This document shows, piece by piece, positions 16,118 through 23,889 of a DNA stretch of 64,000 nt (its first letter is position 1; each line of letters begins with the position of its first letter). This DNA is from Lewinellaceae bacterium. GTDB taxonomy: Bacteria > Bacteroidota > Bacteroidia > Chitinophagales > Saprospiraceae. The DNA is taken from positions 3,644,501-3,708,500 of the forward strand of contig JACJYK010000001.1 of the NCBI GenBank assembly GCA_020636135.1. Direction: 5' to 3'. The notes beneath the pieces are model-generated. The model made no database searches and had not been told where the DNA came from. It saw nothing but the letters and a program-made list of their open reading frames with translations. The position numbers and the translations under genes were made by a program.

Positions 16118-17575
16118 TCATCGTCTCGTAAACCGCACTCCAACTCCGATGATCACCAATGTCGCTACCATCAACCCCAGCGCCAGCGGCCGCTCAAAAA
16201 AGCTGGTAATATCCCATCTGGATTTGATCGCGCTGACCATGAAATTCTGTTCCAGCAATGGTCCCAAGACCATACCCAATACGATCTGGGCAAGAGGAAA
16301 TCCTCCGCGTTTAAGCGCATAGGCCAATAAGCCCATTCCCGCCATCACCCAGATATCCCGGATCTCGTGGTTGATGGCGTAAGCACCTACGATGCACAGA
16401 CCGGTGATCACCGAGAGCAATAATGGTTTGGAGACATGCAGTAATCTCCTGGCCAGAAGAGCTGCCAGATATCCGTAAAGCGGTAACAAAACCAGATTAC
16501 AGACGATAAAGGTGCCATAAAGCCCTTGGATCAGATGCGGTTGCTGATCAAACAACAGCGGTCCAGGGCTGATACCTTTCATCATAAAGATCCCCAGGAC
16601 AATGGCCGTAATCGTGTCCCCGGGTAATCCCAGGGATAACGCCGGAATCCAGGCACTGGCTACCGCGGCATTATTGGATGAGGTGCCCGCCAGCAGAATG
16701 GTGTCATCGCGCTCTTCTTTACCGCTGCGCATTTGACGGATCCGCTCCAGGCTACAGGACACCCACGAACCGATGTCCGCCCCGGCACCCGGCAGGAATC
16801 CTACCAATACTCCCAGCAACGAAGAACGAATGACCAATCCCCTCTCCCGCAATATCAGGCCCCATGGCCGGCTGAAGAATGCCCTGGCCGTCTGCCGCGC
16901 CATTTTAACCTCTTCCTGTTCTTTATCCGGCTCCCATAACTGCGTAAGCACCTCCGAAAACCCAAACAATCCGATCATGACGACGATGTAATTCAGGCCT
17001 CCCAGCAATTGGGCATTCCCAAAATTAAACCGTGCATATCCCAAAGTAGGATCCACCCCCACCAGAGCAAAAAACAATCCGATCAGTAAGGAAGCCAATG
17101 CTTTAAGCGTAGATCCGCCAGATGCAAATAAACCGGCTGTCAACCCCAACACCGCAATCCAGAAATACTCGAAAGAACTGAATTGCCGTGCAATTTTAAT
17201 GATCACAGAGGCTGTAAGTATCAGCAGCAGGGAACCAATCATTCCACCTACTGCCGAGCCGATCGCACTGATACCCAAACTATACAGCGGCCCTTCCCGC
17301 CGTGACAAGCGAAACAACGATTCGAAATAAGCGGCACTGGCAGGGGTTCCGGGGATCCTGGCTACGGTCGAGCTCACATCACCGGCAAAGATGGCCACGG
17401 TGGATATGGCGATAATTGCCGGTAAAGCGACCGCGGGATCCAGAAAAAAAGCCACCGGGATAAATAAAGCTACGGCCAGGGTTGCCGTCAATCCGGGAAT
17501 CGCTCCGAAGAGCGCACCATACAAACCTCCCAATAGCAAGGCCAATATTCCTTCCCAGCTCAGTAACGCATTCAT
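16118..17575 (-). CDS. tctA: Tripartite tricarboxylate transporter, large permease TctA
   Basis: The 485-residue protein has about ten to twelve membrane helices and the TctA signatures GAIPGLTATLAVALFIPV near the N-terminus and LPGAGADIGSWVS, SNNAAVASAWIPALSLGLPG and GISPGPLLF later. With TctB and the binding protein TctC it forms a secondary transporter for citrate-like or other carboxylates in the inner membrane. The start at 17575 (MNALLSWEG) is chosen because it overlaps the tctB stop as ATGA and opens directly on the first family helix; the open frame runs 68 codons further without membrane character. This family is common in Proteobacteria and rare in Bacteroidota. Confidence 0.92.
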   Translation of the reverse strand: MNALLSWEGILALLLGGLYGALFGAIPGLTATLAVALFIPVAFFLDPAVALPAIIAISTVAIFAGDVSSTVARIPGTPASAAYFESLFRLSRREGPLYSLGISAIGSAVGGMIGSLLLILTASVIIKIARQFSSFEYFWIAVLGLTAGLFASGGSTLKALASLLIGLFFALVGVDPTLGYARFNFGNAQLLGGLNYIVVMIGLFGFSEVLTQLWEPDKEQEEVKMARQTARAFFSRPWGLILRERGLVIRSSLLGVLVGFLPGAGADIGSWVSCSLERIRQMRSGKEERDDTILLAGTSSNNAAVASAWIPALSLGLPGDTITAIVLGIFMMKGISPGPLLFDQQPHLIQGLYGTFIVCNLVLLPLYGYLAALLARRLLHVSKPLLLSVITGLCIVGAYAINHEIRDIWVMAGMGLLAYALKRGGFPLAQIVLGMVLGPLLEQNFMVSAIKSRWDITSFFERPLALGLMVATLVIIGVGVRFTRR

Positions 17576-17997
17576 AGAGGCACCCGTAGTAAAATGGTAA
17601 ACAGATAATAAATTATCGCCCCGGTAATGCCACCGGCAAGCAGGGACTTCCACCAGTTCAATCCTGCCAGCAGGGCAACCATCGCAACGACAATGGACAG
17701 CGGGATCATAAACCCGGTCAGGGGTAGTATCCATGGTAATGCCAAACATAATCCCAGGAGGATTACCCCCCGGTACCAATAAATGCGAACAGGTGCCTGC
17801 AGTGCCTCATTGTGCTGTCTGAGAACCACCAATAACAGACCGGTGATCACAAATCCTGCCCCTACCACCGCCGGGAACAAGGCCGGACCGGGATGATGAT
17901 CTGCAAGGCGGGGAAACTGGCGGGCTACCAGGAGAATGACTGCACCCCACAAGGTCAAAAACCCACCCCATATCCGTTGGATCTTAATTCCGTTCAT
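17572..17997 (-). CDS. tctB: Tripartite tricarboxylate transporter, small permease TctB
   Basis: The 141-residue protein has four membrane helices (about 9-25, 38-60, 75-100 and 112-137) with a loop containing HHPGPALFPAVVG, typical of TctB. It is the small membrane subunit that pairs with TctA. It overlaps tctC upstream by four bases and tctA downstream by four bases, so the three genes are tightly translationally coupled in the order C-B-A. Confidence 0.88.
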   Translation of the reverse strand: MNGIKIQRIWGGFLTLWGAVILLVARQFPRLADHHPGPALFPAVVGAGFVITGLLLVVLRQHNEALQAPVRIYWYRGVILLGLCLALPWILPLTGFMIPLSIVVAMVALLAGLNWWKSLLAGGITGAIIYYLFTILLRVPL

Positions 17998-18998
17998 TGG
18001 TTTGCCCTTAATCCGGCTTTAGCCATGGTCTGTCCGTGTTGCAGGTCGGCCGTCGTGATAAATTGAGTCAGAGCATCTCCCTGTAGCAAGTGGACGTTCG
18101 ATCCCGCCGACGCCAGAGCCTGGGCAAATTCTACATCAGTCAGAGATGCCTTGATGGCTGTATCCAGTTTTTCTTTGATGTCTGGTGGCAAGCCGGCGGG
18201 AGCACTAACTGTCACCCAACCGCTGGATACCCAGTTGATGCCGCTTTCTTTAAGGGTAGGAATGTCCGGAAATGCAGGCAGCCGTGCTTCAGACATGACC
18301 ACAAGAGGCCGTACCTCCCCTGCTTTGCGCAAGGCGTCAACTTCGGACAGGGATGCTACCACAACCTGGATTCCTCCGGCGATGAGTTCCTGTAATGCCG
18401 GTGCCGCTCCCTGGCTGGGAACCCAGGGCATGGCCGTTTCATCCAGCCCGGCTTCCTGCAAGAAACCAATTCGCGCCAGGTCCCAGATGCCACCGCGGGC
18501 TGTTCCGGAAGCCTGTAATACGCCGGGATGTTCCCGCAGCGCATTCAGAAGTTCCGCAAAGGTTTGATAGGGAGAATCGGCTTTCACCGTCAGCGCAGCT
18601 GCATTGTCAATAACCAGGGACAGCGGCGTAAAATTGCTGGCGGTCAGGTCGGTCATTCCGAGGTAGTGCATCATGGTGATCTCGACGGTCATAGCCCCGA
18701 TGGTGTATCCATCAGGTGCTGCCTGGCTCAAGGCCAGATGTCCCACCACGCCACCTCCTCCGGTTCGGTTAACCACGTTGACGGCGACTCCCAGGTGTTT
18801 CTGCAAGACAGCGGCCAATGCCCGTGAACTGATATCGGTCATACCACCGGGAGACCAGGGTACGATATAGGTTATGGGCCGGTTTGGATATTCAGACACG
18901 TCATTTCCCGGTGTACCACAGTGTAGACCGGCAAAAAATAATAGGAGTAAATAAATGGCCTTCCTGGTCCATCGTGTGCATTCCATATCCGTAATCAT
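17994..18998 (-). CDS. tctC: Tripartite tricarboxylate transporter, solute-binding protein TctC (Bug family)
   Basis: The 334-residue protein has a signal sequence with Cys27 (AGLHC), which may be lipidated although the lipobox is imperfect. The mature part carries the Bug-family hallmarks: YPNRPITYIVPWSPGG, DISSRALA, VVNRTGGGG, ALSQAAPDGYTIG, and FPDIPTLKE near the C-terminus. It captures a carboxylate in the periplasm and delivers it to TctAB. It is the first gene of the operon. An alternative ATG exists four codons in (18986). Aromatic-degradation-type genes diverge from it, which suggests the ligand could be an aromatic or dicarboxylic acid; this is inference. Confidence 0.9.
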   Translation of the reverse strand: MITDMECTRWTRKAIYLLLLFFAGLHCGTPGNDVSEYPNRPITYIVPWSPGGMTDISSRALAAVLQKHLGVAVNVVNRTGGGGVVGHLALSQAAPDGYTIGAMTVEITMMHYLGMTDLTASNFTPLSLVIDNAAALTVKADSPYQTFAELLNALREHPGVLQASGTARGGIWDLARIGFLQEAGLDETAMPWVPSQGAAPALQELIAGGIQVVVASLSEVDALRKAGEVRPLVVMSEARLPAFPDIPTLKESGINWVSSGWVTVSAPAGLPPDIKEKLDTAIKASLTDVEFAQALASAGSNVHLLQGDALTQFITTADLQHGQTMAKAGLRANQ

Positions 18999-19155
18999 GG
19001 AGAAAAGATAAGGGAATTGATTTAAGAATGGCGATTTGACAATTCAGGATTTTGGGAAATTGTATCCGGTACCAGATAGCTGTCAGGAGCAGATCCGAAG
19101 CTCCGCATTTCTAACTACGCCCTAGCCTTTGTATATTTCAGCATACCAAAGGATA

Positions 19156-20403
19156 ATGGTCAATAAGAAGAAAATCCTGATTGCCGGGGGAGGAATCGGC
19201 GGATTGACGGCTGCACTGAGGCTGCATCAGGCCGGATTCGAAGTCCAGGTTTTTGAATCGGTAAAAACGATTGAACCCCTGGGCGTTGGCATCAATACAC
19301 TCCCTCACTGTGTCCGGGTGTTGACCAATCTTGGGCTTCAGGAAAAACTGCAATCCAATGCGGTCGAAACCTCCGATCTGGTCTATTTCAACCGGCTGGG
19401 ACAGCAATTCTGGAGTGAACCGCGAGGCCGTTTTGCCGGCTATAAGTGGCCCCAATTTTCCATCCACCGGGGCACCTTGCAGATGATCCTTTTTGATGAG
19501 GTTATCCGCCGGATCGGGCCAGGAGCCATCCTCAGCAACCATCATCTGGACGATTTCAGTCAGGATCCATCCGGAATCACAGCCCATTTCATTGACAAAG
19601 AAACCGGCGAAACGGTGCATACCGAAACAGGCGACCTTCTCATCGGAGCCGATGGTATCAATTCAGTCGTGCGTTCTCTATTGTACCCCGGTAAAGGCAT
19701 ACCGGTTTATTCAGAAAATGTATTGTACCGCGGGACCACCATGATGAAGCCATTTCTCAACGGACAGTCGATGATCATGGTTGGCAGCAACCGCTTGAAA
19801 ATGGTGGCCTACCCCATATTGCCGGTCAATGACACCGATGGCCGGCAGCTGATCAATTGGGTAGCCAATGTAAAAGAAGGAAAGTCAGCACTGACCGTTC
19901 GCGACTGGAACCGGGAATCCGACAAGGGCAGGCTGCTGGATCTCTATGGGAGTTGGCAGTTTGATTGGCTCGATGTGCCTGAAATGATCCGCGGGGCCGG
20001 TGCGATCTACGAATTTCCCATGTCTGACCGCGATCCGCTCAGCCGGTGGTCATTCGGGCGAGTAACCTTGCTGGGCGATGCTGCGCATCCCATGTACCCA
20101 ATCGGTTCGAATGGTGCTTCCCAGGCCATCCTGGATGCCGATTGGCTGAGTCAATGCCTGCTGACCCATGATGATGTAACCCAGGCATTGCTTGCGTATG
20201 ACACAGAACGGGTACCTGCAACAGGTAAAATCGTCCTGCAGAACCGGGCAAAAGGTCCGGACCAGATCATGGATCTGATGGAAGACCGGTTTCCGCATGG
20301 TTTTGAAGCCCATGAGATCCCGCATCAGGAATTGAAAAAAATCATGGACCAATACCGGAAGATTGCCGGTTTTGACCGGGAAAGCTTAAATCAGATGCAA
20401 TAA
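19156..20403 (+). CDS. FAD-dependent aromatic-ring monooxygenase (PHBH-like)
   Basis: The 415-residue protein is a class A flavin monooxygenase. It has the FAD Rossmann motif GGGIGGLTAAL near the N-terminus with its acidic residue in VFES, the GADGINSVVR (DG) motif at about residue 165, and the ribityl-binding LLGDAAHPMYPIG (GD motif) near 305. Such enzymes hydroxylate an aromatic or similar ring with NAD(P)H and O2 in the cytoplasm. The ATG at 19156 is preferred over the TTG at 19129 because it starts eight residues before the FAD strand. It is followed 11 bases later by a DUF3237 gene and divergent from tctCBA, so uptake and oxidation of one compound is a reasonable guess; the substrate is unknown. 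Confidence 0.85.
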   Translation: MVNKKKILIAGGGIGGLTAALRLHQAGFEVQVFESVKTIEPLGVGINTLPHCVRVLTNLGLQEKLQSNAVETSDLVYFNRLGQQFWSEPRGRFAGYKWPQFSIHRGTLQMILFDEVIRRIGPGAILSNHHLDDFSQDPSGITAHFIDKETGETVHTETGDLLIGADGINSVVRSLLYPGKGIPVYSENVLYRGTTMMKPFLNGQSMIMVGSNRLKMVAYPILPVNDTDGRQLINWVANVKEGKSALTVRDWNRESDKGRLLDLYGSWQFDWLDVPEMIRGAGAIYEFPMSDRDPLSRWSFGRVTLLGDAAHPMYPIGSNGASQAILDADWLSQCLLTHDDVTQALLAYDTERVPATGKIVLQNRAKGPDQIMDLMEDRFPHGFEAHEIPHQELKKIMDQYRKIAGFDRESLNQMQ

Positions 20404-20414
20404 CACCAACGATT

Positions 20415-20882
20415 ATGACCATACCTCAGCCCCCCGGACTGGAATATTTTTGTACCCTGAAGGTTGAATTGCAACCCCCTTATGTTGTTGGCCACACCCC
20501 GCATGGTTTGCGCAGGATTATACCGATCACAGGGGGTTTGGTTGAGGGTCCTACCATCCAAGGTAAAATTCTGCCGGGAGGCGCTGACTGGCAGATCGTA
20601 CGCCCCGATGGTGTTGCCGAACTGGAGGCTCATTATCAGTTTCAGACGGATGATGGGACGATCATCTACATTAAAAATACGGGCCTCCGTGTAGCCAGCA
20701 TCGAGGTTGCTGAACGTATAGGCAGAGGTGAAGTAGTCTCACCGGAAGACTATTATTTCCGGGCTGCTCCCCAATTTGAAGCACCTTCCGGACACTACGA
20801 GTGGATGAATAACACGCTGTTTATCTGCACCGGGATCAAAAACCCCGATCATGTACTCATACAGGTTTGGAAAGTCCTGTAA
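20415..20882 (+). CDS. DUF3237 family protein
   Basis: The 155-residue protein matches the DUF3237 (UPF0311) pattern: LEYFCTLKVEL start, GHTPHGLRRIIPITGG with VEGP, GKILPGGADWQ, DGVAELEAHYQFQTDDG and the end FICTG...VLIQVWKVL. It should be a single beta-barrel-like domain without signal peptide. DUF3237 genes often lie beside aromatic or xenobiotic degradation genes, as here behind the flavin monooxygenase (11-base gap, one operon). Biochemical activity is not established for the family as far as I know, so the annotation is a family name only. Confidence 0.88.
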   Translation: MTIPQPPGLEYFCTLKVELQPPYVVGHTPHGLRRIIPITGGLVEGPTIQGKILPGGADWQIVRPDGVAELEAHYQFQTDDGTIIYIKNTGLRVASIEVAERIGRGEVVSPEDYYFRAAPQFEAPSGHYEWMNNTLFICTGIKNPDHVLIQVWKVL

Positions 20883-20888
20883 TCTTCC

Positions 20889-21095
20889 ATGGGCTAAAGC
20901 CACTGGGCATTGGGAATTCACCTCTGGTACCTCTTTTACCCTCGTGCTGCTGGCTCCATGTTTTCATCCCCAGGCTAAAGCCGTGGGGTTTTGGGGAGTT
21001 ATGCATCCTGATACCTCTTTTACCTTTGTCCCCTCTTTTACCTTTATCCCTCTTTTACCTTTGTCCCCTGACCTTTATCCCCTCTACCTCGTCCT
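20889..21095. repeat. Intergenic repeats: GGCTAAAGCC units and CTCTTTTACC tract
   Basis: Between two convergent genes, two copies of a (G/A)GGCTAAAGCC element (about 20891 and 20971) precede an imperfect tandem of a 17-18-base pyrimidine unit CCTCTTTTACCTTTGTCC with at least four copies (21014-21085). No coding frame is conserved here. The tract ends directly at the stop codon of the minus-strand gene. Confidence 0.65.
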
Positions 21096-21096
21096 T

Positions 21097-21900
21097 TCAA
21101 TGACACATCACGATCTGATCACCCCACCAGGGTGCGACACGCTGTACATCATCCCCAAGGCCGGTAAAAAGGACCAGCCAGTCGTCCACCTGTTTGAGCT
21201 CACCACAGATGTACAATTGATCTGCCAGATATGGCGTTATGCGGTCGTGCAGGGACTCCCCATTCTGGTCTACGATCAAGACATAGTTGATATTTCCGCG
21301 GGCATCCTGCATCCGCAGCACCGGCGGGATACCCCCTGCAATACAGAGACTGGCACAGGAACGGTGGGTTTTCCCGCATCCTGGCTTCATCACCCCAAAG
21401 GCACACTTGGGATCCAGAATCTCGCCAGCCAGTTTCTGCCAGCCCAGGTTTCGAAATTCGGCCACATAGGTGGTATCATGCCCCAGCCATCCCTGGAATG
21501 AAGCGACACCATTGGTCAATTCGAGCACCTGCTTGCCATCATCCTCTATGAGCGTACCTTCCAGGGCTACCCAGCGGCCATTCAGCGGTTGTTCTAGGAT
21601 GTCCCACAGCTCTTCGATGGTTGACTCCGCCCCATGTTTTCCGGCACCGACCAGCAAGATGGAGTTCCAGCCGGTTCCATTGGGCACCTTTAGCATGGGG
21701 GCTGGCTTCATCACCAGCACTCCCTCGAAAGTCCGCAGTTGGCCATAATAAAAGACTCCGTTGGCAAAAGGTTGCTGACCCATCACCCAGCCCATGGCCA
21801 CAATAGCTCCGATCAGGCTGAAAACCCATACGGTATTTTTCATAAACCGGCCGGGTTTGATGTCCTGCCAGCCGATGTAAAAGGGATCGCTTTCCTGCAT
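21097..21900 (-). CDS. Membrane-anchored extracytoplasmic protein with DPKC/Cys-His cluster
   Basis: The 267-residue protein has an N-terminal membrane helix (about 24-42) and a long soluble part outside the cytoplasm. A striking cluster, DPKCAFGVMKPG then GKTHRSCASLCIAGGIPPV, holds Cys166, Cys175, His179, Cys182 and Cys186, suggesting a metal or redox centre. I recall similar DPKCxxGVM proteins near Rieske/ferric-reductase membrane proteins in other Bacteroidota, and such an operon lies at 45.7-47.1 kb here; that link is memory and inference. The gene stands alone between convergent DUF3237 and the mad genes. No known enzyme name applies. Confidence 0.7.
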   Translation of the reverse strand: MQESDPFYIGWQDIKPGRFMKNTVWVFSLIGAIVAMGWVMGQQPFANGVFYYGQLRTFEGVLVMKPAPMLKVPNGTGWNSILLVGAGKHGAESTIEELWDILEQPLNGRWVALEGTLIEDDGKQVLELTNGVASFQGWLGHDTTYVAEFRNLGWQKLAGEILDPKCAFGVMKPGCGKTHRSCASLCIAGGIPPVLRMQDARGNINYVLIVDQNGESLHDRITPYLADQLYICGELKQVDDWLVLFTGLGDDVQRVAPWWGDQIVMCH

Positions 21901-22118
21901 GGAAGCAAGTTAGCAAATAGGATGGGAATCTTGTTACACAGAGAACTGGGGAGTAGACGCGAAGGAAAATGCTGAGTGTTGAATGTTGAACCAAAAAGAT
22001 ACCAGGGAAATACAGGATCTTCATGAAAACGAAGCGTCCTGGCGCCTCCGTAAACTAATAAAGATTGAGTGAAGCTATAGAGCAGGCACTTGAGCCTGGT
22101 ACTTAAACCAAATACGAA

Positions 22119-22877
22119 TCAAACGATCCATCCGACCAGCAGATACAAAATCGACGGACAAAGCAGGCAACCAAGCCCGGTATAAAACGTTGCTGTCAAA
22201 GCGCCGTAGGGAACCAGCTTCGGGTCCGTAGCCGCCAACCCGGCAGCAACGCCGCTGGTGGTACCGATCAGTCCGCCATAGATCATAGCCGTCTTCGAAT
22301 TATTTAAACCAATGTATTGCGCCACCATGGGCGTGGCGATGGTTACCAGGATAGACTTGACCAACCCTGCTGCGATGCTGATGGTGATAACCTCGGAGGA
22401 AGCACCCAGCGCTCCACCGGTGACCGGTCCGATGATGAAGGTGCAGGCGCCGCCGCCAATCGTGGTTATACTGACTGCATCCCGGTAGCCCATGGCGATC
22501 GCAACACCGGCGCCAAAGATGAAGGCTACCAAAATGCCCAGCAACAACGCTATGGCTCCAGCCATACCGGCCTGCCTGATCTTGACCAGGCTGGCGCCCA
22601 TTGCAGTAGCCACGATGGTAAAGTCGCGAAACATAGCGCCTCCCATCAGGCTGAAACCTGAAAGCCCGGGAATGTCAGCAATCCCCTTCTTTCCTCCGGT
22701 GATGCGCCCGCCCAGGTAGGCCAGCACGAGGCCACAGAAGATGGCTATGGCAGAACCCGGGATCCGTCCGCCGGTAAAGCGCTTGCCCAGCCAATGGGTT
22801 AACAGCATCAGGACCCCTGTAGCCAAAAAAGCAACCACCAATCCGTTCTTCACCAATAAATCCTGAATCCAGCTCAT
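22119..22877 (-). CDS. madM: Malonate transporter subunit MadM
   Basis: The 252-residue protein is a membrane carrier with about nine to ten helices. It shows the MadM pattern: GKRFTGGRIPGSAIAIFCGL, GGMFRDF-like GGAMFRDFTIVATAMGA, ISITTIGGGACTFIIGPVTG-like central segment and GLIGTTSGVAAGLAATDPKLVPYGALTA. With MadL it forms the sodium-coupled malonate importer. The start overlaps the madL stop by four bases (ATGA), so both are made from one transcript. Sequences 21901-22118 downstream carry only scattered repeat remnants (GTGTTGAATGTTGAA). Confidence 0.9.
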   Translation of the reverse strand: MSWIQDLLVKNGLVVAFLATGVLMLLTHWLGKRFTGGRIPGSAIAIFCGLVLAYLGGRITGGKKGIADIPGLSGFSLMGGAMFRDFTIVATAMGASLVKIRQAGMAGAIALLLGILVAFIFGAGVAIAMGYRDAVSITTIGGGACTFIIGPVTGGALGASSEVITISIAAGLVKSILVTIATPMVAQYIGLNNSKTAMIYGGLIGTTSGVAAGLAATDPKLVPYGALTATFYTGLGCLLCPSILYLLVGWIV

Positions 22878-23251
22878 GATGTCGGGGTTTCAGGATGGGC
22901 GTGAAATAATTTGGCCAGCAGAGGAATCATCAGGAATGCCGCCGCCGTAGGAATGATCCCGGCCAGAATGGCCACCAATCCACCGGTAAGAGCTCCCTGC
23001 ACATTTTGAATAGCCGACATGGCCACGATCACGGGAATGTACATTTTACTCCAGAAAAGGGCTCCCTGTTCCATGTCGGTAGTAAATAATTTCCGTTCCT
23101 GCATCCAGTGAGAGATCAGGATCAGGAAAAGCATGGCAAAGCCTACCCCACCAACATTGGCATCGATTTGCAGCAACCTGCCCAATATTTCTCCGGTCAA
23201 TTGCCCCAGCAGGTAACATCCCGCCAGCACCGCTACACCATAAATCAGCAT
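22874..23251 (-). CDS. madL: Malonate transporter subunit MadL
   Basis: The 125-residue protein has four membrane helices and the MadL features GVAVLAGCYLLGQLTGEILG, VGGVGFAMLFLI and FWSKMYIPVIVAMSAIQNV. It is the small partner of MadM in malonate uptake. It is the first gene of the pair. The acyl-CoA synthetase that could activate malonate lies upstream on the same strand but is separated by a GxxExxY insertion. Confidence 0.9.
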   Translation of the reverse strand: MLIYGVAVLAGCYLLGQLTGEILGRLLQIDANVGGVGFAMLFLILISHWMQERKLFTTDMEQGALFWSKMYIPVIVAMSAIQNVQGALTGGLVAILAGIIPTAAAFLMIPLLAKLFHAHPETPTS

Positions 23252-23310
23252 GTTGTATTTGTTTATTTCAATTAAAGCTTTACTTGATCAAATTAGTCCT
23301 TTTTGTATTT

Positions 23311-23335
23311 CACGCGAAGTCGCAAAGCCGCTAAG
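23311..23335. repeat. Left CGCAAAG-type repeat flanking the GxxExxY gene
   Basis: This short tract reads CACGCGAAGTCGCAAAG followed by CCGCTAAG. Its relatives, reversed, lie on the other side of the GxxExxY gene (23839-23872), so the gene sits between inverted copies. Confidence 0.7.
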
Positions 23336-23392
23336 TTATTGCTTTACAGCTATGTATATCCGATTAGAGTTGGTTAATTGGTTATGACCAAC

Positions 23393-23800
23393 CTATAATT
23401 TATTTACAATTCTTGAAATTCCGTCTTTTATTAGGGCATCATTAAAATTTATCAAAAGACCTAGTTTAATTCCAGTAAGTTTTAAATAGGTAAGAACTTG
23501 TTTTTGATGGACTGGCGCAATGGCTTCAACGGATTTAATTTCAATTAATACTTTGTTCTCCACAATCAAGTCTGCTCGAAAGCCCAGATCCATTTTAATT
23601 TCCTGCCAAATGACTGGAATTCCTTGTTGTCTTGTAATATGCAATCCCTCTTTAATTAATTCATATGCCAGGATTTCTTCATATACTGACTCAAATAAAC
23701 CGGGTCCCAGCTGGGTATGAATTTGGTAACAAGCGTTGACTATTATTTTTGATAACTCATTTTCAGTCATTCGTTGAGTTTTAATTCCAATCAATTCCAT
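23393..23800 (-). CDS. GxxExxY family protein
   Basis: The 135-residue protein carries the family signature in GPGLFESVYE (G-x-x-E-x-x-Y), preceded by IVNACYQIHTQL and followed by a nuclease-like core: GFRADLIVENKVLIEIKSVE (D, ExK) and VLTYLKLTGIKLGLLINFN. The RADLIV...IEIK pattern resembles PD-(D/E)XK nucleases, but the biological role is unsettled. The gene is framed by inverted CGCAAAG repeats, splits madLM from the acyl-CoA synthetase and is more AT-rich than its neighbours, all suggesting later arrival. A second ATG at 23770 is possible. Confidence 0.88.
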   Translation of the reverse strand: MELIGIKTQRMTENELSKIIVNACYQIHTQLGPGLFESVYEEILAYELIKEGLHITRQQGIPVIWQEIKMDLGFRADLIVENKVLIEIKSVEAIAPVHQKQVLTYLKLTGIKLGLLINFNDALIKDGISRIVNKL

Positions 23801-23838
23801 TAAAATTTTTTTGCACTTACAATACTATGCATGACACA

Positions 23839-23872
23839 TTTGCGCCTTTGCGCCTTTGCGCCTTTGCGTGAC
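23839..23872. repeat. Right CGCAAAG-type repeat (GCGCCTTT units) flanking the GxxExxY gene
   Basis: Four copies of TTTGCGCC/TTTGCGTG in a row form a 9-base-period tract. Its reverse complement (CACGCAAAGGCGCAAAG) resembles the left tract at 23311-23335, so the two are in inverted orientation around the gene. Confidence 0.75.
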
Positions 23873-23889
23873 CCAATAAACCAGCTCCT

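Noticed and set aside
20851..21501. Open frame of 216 codons on the plus strand
   Set aside because: It runs through the pyrimidine repeat and antisense to the DPKC protein; it is low complexity and overlaps the end of the DUF3237 gene.
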